A stretch of DNA of 11,434 nucleotides from positions 1-11,434 of the forward strand of contig CATMOP010000032.1 of assembly GCA_950072225.1 (NCBI GenBank), given 5' to 3'. This DNA is from an uncultured Nitrospina sp. (GTDB taxonomy: Bacteria > Nitrospinota > Nitrospinia > Nitrospinales > VA-1). Positions 1 to 6,394 of this stretch are shown here, piece after piece (positions within the stretch are counted from its first letter, which is position 1; the number at the start of each line of letters is the position of its first letter). The notes below the pieces were generated by a model. It was not told where the DNA came from and made no database searches. It saw only the letters and a program-made list of their open reading frames with translations. The translations under genes were made by a program, and so were the position numbers.

Positions 1-146
1 GCGCGGAGCGGGGCCGACGGTTTGGCGGGCGCTCCGTCCAGAGTTACGGAACCGGAGGCGATGAGACGCTGGACTCTGGACCGGGACAGCTCCGGGTGTC
101 TCTCGGCGACGAACCGGTCCAGCCTACCACCGTCGGCGTCGACGGT
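1..146 (-). pseudogene. N-terminal S4 domain of an RluA/RluD-type pseudouridine synthase, cut by the window edge
   Basis: From about residue 234 to the window edge the frame reads as the RNA-binding S4 domain that opens RluC/RluD-family 23S rRNA pseudouridine synthases: GRLDRFVAERHPELSRSRVQ (238-257), then RLIASGSVTLDG (258-269) and PAKPSAPLR (271-279). The catalytic domain, if present, lies outside the window. The upstream part belongs to an agmatinase, so this piece has no proper start here. GC content is about 75% in the first 60 bases, far above the body of the window. This is the third unrelated protein in one continuous frame. S4 domains occur in other proteins, but the GRLDRFVAE and LSRSRVQRLI pattern is typical of the RluA/RluD group. 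Confidence 0.72.
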
Positions 147-479
147 GAGATAATAGGTGCCGCCGGCCGGGATGCGCTCAAGCACCGCCGCCATGCCGAC
201 CTCCTGCAACTCGATGTCGGTGATCAGGTTGGACCCGTAGTCGAGCGCCGCCTCGATTTCCTCGGGCCGGGCGCTGCCGGCGGAACGCAAGCCGATCTGA
301 TAAATTTCGCCGATATGGTCCATTTCGGAGGCCCGGCGAATCGGGCCGGAGAGGCCTTCCCGGACGCCGTTCACATGGTCGCGCCAATCGAGATGGGCAT
401 CGACGTGGACCAGGGTGATGGTGTCCCCAGTCGTCAGCGTATCGAAGGCGCGGAACACCGGGATCGGCACGCCGTGGTC
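129..479 (-). pseudogene. internal fragment of an agmatinase / ureohydrolase family protein
   Basis: In the same frame as IspG, residues 121-237 read as the middle of an arginase/agmatinase-family metallohydrolase, which releases urea from agmatine or a related guanidino compound using two Mn ions. Visible marks are PVFRAFD (127-133), the metal-binding strand VHVDAHLDW (144-152, with the D-A-H-x-D signature), GPIRRASEM (165-173), QIGLRSAGSARPEE (181-194) and TVDADG (232-237), the beginning of the second metal motif. The sequence stops being agmatinase exactly within that motif, so the usual DxDxxDP is incomplete, and the N-terminal part of the enzyme is also absent. The segment is GC-rich, unlike the rest of the window. 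It is a fragment with no start or stop of its own, most simply explained as mis-assembled foreign sequence. Family assignment is firm; the exact substrate is not. Confidence 0.8.
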
Positions 480-839
480 GCGGGCGGATTCGATCACCGC
501 GCGCACCCGGTCCTCGCGCCCGATGTTGCCCGGGTTGATGCGCAGACAATCAACACCCAGATCAGCGACCCGCAGGGCAATCTTGTAGTCAAAGTGAATA
601 TCGGCGACCAAGGGTACGCTTACCTGCTTCTTTATTTCCTTGAATGCTTCTGCCGCTTCCATGGTAGGTACAGATACACGAACTATCTCACCACCGACAG
701 CTACAATTCGGTTTATCTGATCTACTGTCGCTGCCACATCTGTGGTGCGAGTATTTGTCATGGATTGAACTGATATTGGAGCATCGCCACCAATTTCAAC
801 TTTTCCTATATGTATTTTCCGTGTTTTTCTGGGTTTCAT
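462..839 (-). CDS. ispG: IspG (GcpE) N-terminal part, broken by a chimeric junction
   Basis: IspG is the 4Fe-4S (E)-4-hydroxy-3-methylbut-2-enyl-diphosphate synthase of the cytoplasmic MEP isoprenoid pathway. Residues 1-126 of the frame starting at ATG 839 match the family's N-terminal TIM-barrel half: VQSMTNTRTTD (24-34), VRVSVPTMEAAEAF (53-66), PLVADIHFDY (76-85) and DCLRINPGNIG (97-107). An in-frame stop lies ten codons upstream, so ATG 839 is the only standard start; no good Shine-Dalgarno sits next to it. After about residue 126 the frame turns into an agmatinase, so the rest of the barrel and the C-terminal iron-sulfur domain are missing, and this product could not be active. Codons before about residue 85 are AT-leaning and those after about residue 101 are very GC-rich. 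The first part probably belongs to the window's own genome; the later IspG residues may already be foreign. Confidence 0.85.
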
Positions 840-868
840 ATTTTCACATTCTGTAGGAATATCCCCCT

Positions 869-896
869 TTCATAACAACCGGACAGAAAGGGTCAA
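869..896 (-). promoter_or_regulatory. possible sigma-70-type promoter for ispG
   Basis: On the minus strand TTGACC (891-896) and TATGAA (869-874) are separated by 16 bp, which would start transcription near 862, about 23 nt before the ATG at 839. The match is fair only. The leader would lack a clear Shine-Dalgarno, because the G-run at 863-867 would lie at or before the transcript start. Confidence 0.3.
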
Positions 897-910
897 AGGT
901 AAAGACTAAC

Positions 911-943
911 AAATAAAGGGTTGCAGAACAAGGAGCCCTTATC
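911..943 (-). terminator. weak terminator-like hairpin after the radical SAM gene
   Basis: Just after the stop of the minus-strand radical SAM gene, AAGGG (936-940, read on the minus strand) can pair with CCCTT (916-920), with an inner TTG/CAA pairing in the loop, and is followed on the minus strand by a T-rich tail (TTTATTTG). The stem is short and the tail is interrupted, so it is only a candidate. It would separate this gene from ispG downstream. Confidence 0.25.
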
Positions 944-944
944 C

Positions 945-1970
945 TTATAATTGCCAGACTGCCGCATTGTCCTGGTTTTGTGTGCAATCCAGGGGGAAGG
1001 GGTTTTCCGTATTGTCAAAATTCGGCAAATTATGCACTTTATTTGCCATTGATTGAAGGTACAAATTTTCAATACCCAGTTCCCGGGTCATGGCAATGGC
1101 ACTTTCATATTCCTCAATAGTAATTTCTCTGTTTAAAGGAAACCGGGCTTTATGAACCGGCCGGTACTGGCTCATCAGACTCAAGGAAACGCTCGGCGAC
1201 ATTTCGAGGGCTATGAAACATAAGGTTTCCCAGGTTCCGGCAAGACCCTCGGGAAGTAACAGATGCCGGACCAATAAACCGTGCAAGGCTAGCCCATCTT
1301 CTCCCAGAACCAAAGGGCCTACCTGCCGATACATTTCCAGAACGGCCTCACGGGAAAATTCCGCATATTCCTGAATGTGTGAAATCTTTTTCGCAGTGGC
1401 GGAATGCGCATATTTTAAATCCGGCAGGTAAATGTCCACCACCCCGTCCAGAAGTTTTAAGGTAGGCAGGGCATCATAACCATTGGTGTTATAAATAATA
1501 GGGATTCTCAAACCCATATCCCGTGCCAACACCAGACTTTTTAAAAGTCCCGGCACAACATGGGAGGGGGAAACCCAACCAATAAAATGCACTCCCTCCT
1601 TCTGCAAACGCACCATCTGTTCGGCGGTAGATTGATAGGTTCGTTCCAGTTCAACGGCAGTCGGCAGAGCCTGTTTTTTCCATAGCTGGGAAATCTGGAA
1701 GTTCTGGCAATAATCACAACGCATATTGCATGCGGTGACAAACAAATTACCTACTCCTCCCGTCCCCACCAATGGGGGTTCCTCGCCAAAATGCCGGACA
1801 CTGGATGAAACACTTAGAAGATCGGTTTGACCGCAATAGCCGGTTTGCCCCTGGGTGCGATCTACCCCACAAGCGTGCGGACACACCCGGCATTCCCGGT
1901 AAATTTCATAGGCTTGCCGGGCTCGAGATTCCAATTCAGACCGGCTTATTTCAAGATAACGTGCGGACAA
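945..1970 (-). CDS. radical SAM protein, PflX / COG1313-type (pyruvate formate-lyase activase-like)
   Basis: This cytoplasmic protein of 341 residues has the radical SAM cluster motif CNMRCDYC (C81, C85, C88), which binds a 4Fe-4S cluster that cleaves S-adenosylmethionine. Ahead of it is a second cysteine set, C27-x2-C30-x3-C34-x11-C46, typical of the PflX-like branch, followed by FGEEPPLVGTGGVGNLF (61-77). The C-terminal SLMSQYRPVHKARFPLNR and ITIEEYESA are also family marks. The start is a TTG at 1970: an in-frame stop lies three codons upstream, and the N-terminal ARYLEISRSELESR resembles the usual beginning of the family, so a later start is unlikely. No clear Shine-Dalgarno is present. 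It is divergent from the yej operon across 119 bp and has no obvious partner glycyl-radical enzyme here, so its substrate is unknown. The family relation is confident; pyruvate formate-lyase activation is not implied. Confidence 0.85.
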   Translation of the reverse strand: MSARYLEISRSELESRARQAYEIYRECRVCPHACGVDRTQGQTGYCGQTDLLSVSSSVRHFGEEPPLVGTGGVGNLFVTACNMRCDYCQNFQISQLWKKQALPTAVELERTYQSTAEQMVRLQKEGVHFIGWVSPSHVVPGLLKSLVLARDMGLRIPIIYNTNGYDALPTLKLLDGVVDIYLPDLKYAHSATAKKISHIQEYAEFSREAVLEMYRQVGPLVLGEDGLALHGLLVRHLLLPEGLAGTWETLCFIALEMSPSVSLSLMSQYRPVHKARFPLNREITIEEYESAIAMTRELGIENLYLQSMANKVHNLPNFDNTENPFPLDCTQNQDNAAVWQL

Positions 1971-2089
1971 TTTAATTTATTCTTATTTTCAAGATTCAGT
2001 TTAAGGATTTACCAATAAAGCAGTTGCCCGTCCAATGCATAGGAATGTTAATATAGTGGAAATTTGAAATAACACTACCTCTATGTATC

Positions 2090-3952
2090 ATGACGAATTT
2101 TCTTTCATCCTTCATCATCGTAATGCTCCTTGCCCAACAAGCATGGGGAACTCCCCAGCATGGGCTCTCATTATATGACGCTCAGGACCTGAAATACAAA
2201 CCTGGGCAGAACTATAAATACGCTAATCCCAACGCCCCCAAAGGCGGAAACCTGGTGCTATCCGATTTTGGCGCGTTCACCAAATTGAATCCGGCCTCGC
2301 TCAAAGGCGTGACTGCCCCCGGTATCCAGCAATTGGTGTTTCAAACTGCCATGGATAGTTCCGCGGATGATGACGAACCCTTTTCGCAATACGGCAATCT
2401 GGTAGAGAAAGTCGAGCTTGCCAAAGATCGGCTTTCCATGACCTATTACATCTATAAACAGGCACGGTTTTCGGATGGACATCCCCTGACTGCCGATGAT
2501 TTTATCTTTTCATTCAACCTTATCCGCGACCCCGAATACCATCCCATATATAAAGAGTATTTCAAGGATATCAAATCTATTGAAAAAATCGATGCGCATA
2601 CAGTCCGCTACCACTTCGCACTTTACAACCAGGAACTACCCTTGATAACAGGGCAGATGCTGATTTTTCCAAAACATGTTTATGGCACCAAGGGAAAATC
2701 CTTCGGTTCTGACTTCGATGATCTCGCCATAGCCAGTGGGCCCTACACAGTAGAAAAATACGAATACGGAAAATACATTACTTTCAAGCGCAATCCCGAT
2801 TGGTGGGGCAAGGATATCGCCATCAACCGGGGACGATACAATTTTGATCGGGTCACTTTCAGAATCTATCTCGACCCAGTTGCCCAGCGTGAAGCGTTCA
2901 AGGGCGGGGAGTTTGACATGCAGTTGATAAATAGTTCCCGCGACTGGGCACTGGACTATAAAGGCGATTTTGTTAAAAAAGGTTATTACCTGCGTGAAGA
3001 ATTCCCCCACACCCGGGTCGCCGGCATGCAGGGATTCGCCATGAATATGCGGAATGAACTCTTTAAGTCCCGCAGGGTACGGGCCGCCATTGCCATGGCA
3101 TTCGACTTTGAATGGAGCAATAAAAATCTATTTTATGGACAATACACTCGAAACGAATGCTATTTCGACAACAACCCTGAAATGAAAGCCAGAGGCCTGC
3201 CACAAGGTGAGGTCAAAACCCTTCTTCTTAAATTGCGAGAAAAATATAAAAATTATGTTCCCAAAACGGCACTCACTAAACCGGTAGGCGCACCGGGACA
3301 AGGCCAATCGGCCACCAAAAATATTCAGGTGGCCAACACTTTGCTGGATTCCGCCGGATGGAAAATAGGTTCCGATGGCATTCGCAGAAAGGGCAAAAAC
3401 CAACTCCAGTTTGAACTTCTTTTGGCCGGACCCGGATTTCAGCGCATCGCCGAACCCTATAAGAATAATTTAAAAAAGATCGGGGCCCACCTGGATATCA
3501 AGGTCGTGCAAATTGCAGAATATGAAGAACGCCTGAGGAATTTCAAATTCGGCATGATCGTGGCAGGCTATCCGCAAAGCCGCTCGCCCGGTAACGAGCA
3601 ACGCTATATGTGGGGCAGTGAAGCCGCCGACACGCCGGGCACGAGAAACTATATGGGCATTAAAAATCCCGCTCTGGATGAATTGATCGACAGGATCATT
3701 AAAGCAAAAACCCGTAAAGAACTGGTCATCAATATTCAGACCCTTGATCGGATTCTCACGCATCAGTTTTATATGGTTTCACATTGGTATATTGCCTATG
3801 ATAGGGCGGTATTTTGGAATAAATTCAGCCGTCCTAAAATCAATCCCTCGCAAAGCTCCATTGCCAATAACATCCTTGAATGGTGGTGGTGGGATGAACA
3901 AAAAGCTCAAAAACTGAAAAACGCGAGGGCACAAGGAAAGTCTCTCCAATAA
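2090..3952 (+). CDS. yejA: YejA-like periplasmic peptide-binding protein of an ABC importer
   Basis: This is an extracellular solute-binding protein of family 5 (the DppA/OppA fold), 620 residues against about 600 for E. coli YejA. It has a signal peptide (residues 1-20, hydrophobic FLSSFIIVMLLAQQAWG with likely cleavage after AWG) and no lipobox Cys, so it should be free in the periplasm. YejA-specific stretches are visible: YANPNAPKGGNLVLSDFGAF (44-63), SGPYTVEKYEYGK, NRGRYNFDRVTFR, FDMQLINSSRDWALDY, RRVRAAIAMAFDFEWSNKNLFY, LLDSAGW and a closing EWWWWDEQKAQK. Known relatives bind microcin C and other oligopeptides, and murein-derived peptides in some Alphaproteobacteria; the actual ligand here is inferred only as a peptide. 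It is the first gene of the yej operon, 36 nt before yejB. I see no strong Shine-Dalgarno before ATG 2090 and only a poor promoter candidate (TTGCCC at 2024) upstream. Confidence 0.93.
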   Translation: MTNFLSSFIIVMLLAQQAWGTPQHGLSLYDAQDLKYKPGQNYKYANPNAPKGGNLVLSDFGAFTKLNPASLKGVTAPGIQQLVFQTAMDSSADDDEPFSQYGNLVEKVELAKDRLSMTYYIYKQARFSDGHPLTADDFIFSFNLIRDPEYHPIYKEYFKDIKSIEKIDAHTVRYHFALYNQELPLITGQMLIFPKHVYGTKGKSFGSDFDDLAIASGPYTVEKYEYGKYITFKRNPDWWGKDIAINRGRYNFDRVTFRIYLDPVAQREAFKGGEFDMQLINSSRDWALDYKGDFVKKGYYLREEFPHTRVAGMQGFAMNMRNELFKSRRVRAAIAMAFDFEWSNKNLFYGQYTRNECYFDNNPEMKARGLPQGEVKTLLLKLREKYKNYVPKTALTKPVGAPGQGQSATKNIQVANTLLDSAGWKIGSDGIRRKGKNQLQFELLLAGPGFQRIAEPYKNNLKKIGAHLDIKVVQIAEYEERLRNFKFGMIVAGYPQSRSPGNEQRYMWGSEAADTPGTRNYMGIKNPALDELIDRIIKAKTRKELVINIQTLDRILTHQFYMVSHWYIAYDRAVFWNKFSRPKINPSQSSIANNILEWWWWDEQKAQKLKNARAQGKSLQ

Positions 3953-3988
3953 AAAACATGCATTTCCCCAACACGTCTGAATAGTTCC

Positions 3989-5128
3989 ATGACCGCTTAC
4001 ATCATACGCCGGCTTTTATTGATGTTTCCCACCTTGATCGGGATCGTCACGATCACTTTCATCGCCACACAATTTGTTCCCGGAGGTCCGATGGACCAGA
4101 TGCAATCCCTTTTAAGAGGTCACGGCAGCACCTTGACCGAGGCAGGCGGTGGAGCCTTGAGTGGCCCCGCAGGAAAATCCGGAGAATTAGATCCCAAACA
4201 CATGGAGCAGTTAAAAAAAATCTACCATCTCGACAGGCCGCTATGGGAAAGGTATCTGCGCACTTTTCTGTGGTACTCACCCAAAAATGAAGACGCTCCC
4301 TTCACGGAAGGTTTTTTCAACTATGATAATTGGGAGGGTTTTCTGGTATTCAAATTTGGCAACTCTTTTTACCGCAATAAATCCGTTCTTGAACTCATCA
4401 AGGAAAAATTACCGGTTTCCGCATCACTGGGTATCACCAGCTTCTTTTTGACCTACACCATCTGTATTATTTTAGGCATCGCCAAAGCTGTAAAGCATGG
4501 AACCCGTTTTGATACTGCTAGCAGCCTGATTATTCTTATCGGTTACAGCGTTCCGGGTTTTGTACTGGCCATTTTTATCATTGTCCTGTTTGGTCCGGGA
4601 GATGGAGCCATCGTTCATCTTATACCGATCTCAGGCCTGACATCCGCAGGAGCCCTCGGTTACGAATCATGGACCTTCTGGGAAAAGTTGACCGATTATC
4701 TTCACCATCTGGCAGCGCCCTTATTGTGCTACGTGCTGGGGGGGTTCGCCACGCTGACCCTGCTGACCAAAAATGCTTTCCTGGAAGAAATGCGCAAGCA
4801 ATATGTGCTGACCGCAAGAGCCAAAGGACTGCCGGAAAAACGCGTCCTCTTTAAACATGTGCTCAAAAATTCTCTCATTCCCCTGGTGACTGGATTTCCC
4901 ATCGCCTTTCTTGCCATGTTTTTCTCCGGCTCATTATTAATTGAACAAATCTTCACTCTGGACGGACTAGGACTTCTCTCTTTCCAGGCGGTGATACAGC
5001 GAGATTATCCTATTGTCCTGGGTACATTGTTTATATTCTCGCTCATGGCACTGGTCGGCCAATTATTGACCGACCTGTCATACGTTTTGATCGATAGAAG
5101 AATTTCTTTTGATGAGTCCCAAGGCTAA
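3989..5128 (+). CDS. yejB: YejB-like ABC importer permease
   Basis: This inner-membrane permease has 379 residues (E. coli YejB 364). The N-terminus, YIIRRLLLMFPTLIGIVTIT (4-23) followed by QFVPGGPMDQ, is the hallmark of DppB/OppB-type permeases. After a long periplasmic segment (about 30-135) come several membrane helices, the ALTMLT-like stretch ATLTLLTKNAFLEEMRKQYV (254-273) and the EAA loop TARAKGLPEKRVLFKHVLKN (275-294), which docks onto the ATPase. GSLLIEQIFTLDGLGLL and the ending SYVLIDRRISFD also match YejB. It would pair with YejE to form the transmembrane channel. It follows yejA by 36 nt and precedes yejE by 5 nt, consistent with one transcript. A small difference from E. coli is the extra NWEGFLVFKFG stretch near residues 114-124. 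Assignment is secure from the order of genes and the motifs. Confidence 0.94.
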   Translation: MTAYIIRRLLLMFPTLIGIVTITFIATQFVPGGPMDQMQSLLRGHGSTLTEAGGGALSGPAGKSGELDPKHMEQLKKIYHLDRPLWERYLRTFLWYSPKNEDAPFTEGFFNYDNWEGFLVFKFGNSFYRNKSVLELIKEKLPVSASLGITSFFLTYTICIILGIAKAVKHGTRFDTASSLIILIGYSVPGFVLAIFIIVLFGPGDGAIVHLIPISGLTSAGALGYESWTFWEKLTDYLHHLAAPLLCYVLGGFATLTLLTKNAFLEEMRKQYVLTARAKGLPEKRVLFKHVLKNSLIPLVTGFPIAFLAMFFSGSLLIEQIFTLDGLGLLSFQAVIQRDYPIVLGTLFIFSLMALVGQLLTDLSYVLIDRRISFDESQG

Positions 5129-5133
5129 TACAG

Positions 5134-6390
5134 ATGAAACTGAATAAAGAACTCCAAGTCAAGTTGGATATATTCCAAAAAGACAAACGGGCTTATTTCA
5201 GTTTTTTGGTCCTGGCTTTTCTTTTTATCGCGACCCTACCCGCTGAGTTGATCTGTAATGTAAGACCCATTGTTATTATTGTAGAGGGAAAACCGTTTTT
5301 CCCTATTCTCATCAACTACAACGAGAAAGACTTTGGCGGTTCCCTGCCCAGTGAACCCGATTACAAATCTGCCCGGTTTCTGAGACTTTTAAAAGGACTG
5401 CCGGAACCTTCATCCACCGTTTCGCTGGTAGATGATAAGAATTCATTTGGTTTGCAGTTGGATGATTTCGAGGATGAAGACGAGGAACTGGGTTTTAGTA
5501 TAGAACTGGGTGATTTTGAAAATAGCCCTATTGTTCCTCCCACAGAAACAACATCCGTAAAACCTTTAGCCCCGAGAGATGCCTGGGTGCTTTGGCCTCC
5601 AATCCGCTACGACTACAAATATATTCCCACAGAATCATTAACCGGCCATGTTGTGTTGGCCGCGCCCTATCGCACCCCCGCACGCAACGGTGACGGATTC
5701 ATCGAGTCATCCTGGCAAGATGGACATTATCTCGGAACAGATGATCGGGGTCGTGACGTATTGGCACGTTTGATTTATGGCTTCCGTATTTCTTTGATCT
5801 TTGGAGCTTCATTGGCCATCACCGGCACCTTGATCGGGTGTCTGATAGGTGGGGCTCAAGGATTTTTTGGCGGTTGGGTGGACCTTGCAGGTCAGCGGAT
5901 GACAGAAATATGGGGATCGATTCCGCGCTTATATATTTTAATAATTTTAAGTTCTTTTTTGGTTCCCTCGGTGCTAATTTTATTTTTAATTTTGAATCTC
6001 ACCGCCTGGATGGGGATCGCCGCCTATATCCGCGCGGAATTTTTAAAAATTCGCAACTTTGAATTTATTAAAGCGGCCAAGGGATTGGGAGTTTCCAATT
6101 TCACCATCATGCGCCGGCATATCCTACCTAACGCATTAACACCTGTGATCACATTTTTTCCATTTGAAGTCACAGCTGGAATTTTTGCGCTGGTGAGCCT
6201 GGATTTCTTGAACCTGGGAGTACCCAGTCCCGCACCCAGCATTGGGGAACTGCTGGCACAGGGGAAAAATAATCTACAGGCATTGTGGATATTGTTGCCG
6301 ACCTTTACAGCTCTAACTTCCATGATCACTCTATTAACATTTGTTGGAGAAGGTATTCGCAACGCCTTTGATCCGAGGAAAACCCTTTAA
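5134..6390 (+). CDS. yejE: YejE-like ABC importer permease with an extra acidic periplasmic segment
   Basis: This is the second inner-membrane permease (DppC/OppC type), 418 residues, clearly longer than E. coli YejE (341). One N-terminal helix (about 22-40) is followed by FFPILINYNEKDFGGSLPSE (55-74), then a family-specific WVLWPPIRYD (151-160), GTDDRGRDVLARLIYGFRIS (201-220), membrane helices, the EAA loop AEFLKIRNFEFIKAAKGLGV (301-320) and the ending GEGIRNAFDPRKTL. The added length lies mostly between residues 88 and 148, where E. coli has only a short link. It includes an acidic run around 109-130 with two similar units (LQLDDFED and IELGDFEN). It should lie in the periplasm near where YejA docks. 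The start at ATG 5134 has AAGG at 5121-5124, 9 nt upstream, and the gene begins 5 nt after yejB ends. Confidence 0.94.
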   Translation: MKLNKELQVKLDIFQKDKRAYFSFLVLAFLFIATLPAELICNVRPIVIIVEGKPFFPILINYNEKDFGGSLPSEPDYKSARFLRLLKGLPEPSSTVSLVDDKNSFGLQLDDFEDEDEELGFSIELGDFENSPIVPPTETTSVKPLAPRDAWVLWPPIRYDYKYIPTESLTGHVVLAAPYRTPARNGDGFIESSWQDGHYLGTDDRGRDVLARLIYGFRISLIFGASLAITGTLIGCLIGGAQGFFGGWVDLAGQRMTEIWGSIPRLYILIILSSFLVPSVLILFLILNLTAWMGIAAYIRAEFLKIRNFEFIKAAKGLGVSNFTIMRRHILPNALTPVITFFPFEVTAGIFALVSLDFLNLGVPSPAPSIGELLAQGKNNLQALWILLPTFTALTSMITLLTFVGEGIRNAFDPRKTL

Positions 6391-6394
6391 TAAA

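Noticed and set aside
178..549. Minus-strand 123-codon open frame, Arg- and Pro-rich
   Set aside because: It is an off-frame shadow of the agmatinase fragment; the low-complexity Arg/Pro/Gly composition is typical of such shadows in GC-rich DNA.
96..773. Plus-strand open frame of 225 codons across the left end
   Set aside because: It is antisense to the IspG/agmatinase mosaic frame, whose protein families are clearly recognisable on the minus strand; its length comes from the high GC content.
1..839. Genuine multifunctional fusion enzyme (isoprenoid, urea release and rRNA modification)
   Set aside because: All three parts are truncated inside catalytic or essential motifs, composition jumps inside the first part, and no biological logic links them.
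2024..2057. Promoter for yejA from TTGCCC with GTTAAT, TAATAT or TATAGT
   Set aside because: No combination gives both good hexamers and normal spacing (17, 19 and 22 bp); too weak to list as a feature.
3876..3899. Four Trp in a row near the YejA C-terminus as a sign of error
   Set aside because: The equivalent place in E. coli YejA is also Trp-rich (TWWYD), so it fits the family.
6341..6394. Longer YejF start at TTG 6341
   Set aside because: It would add 18 residues overlapping yejE that do not resemble the normal start; MLLSVKNLATHF from ATG 6395 matches ABC ATPase N-termini.
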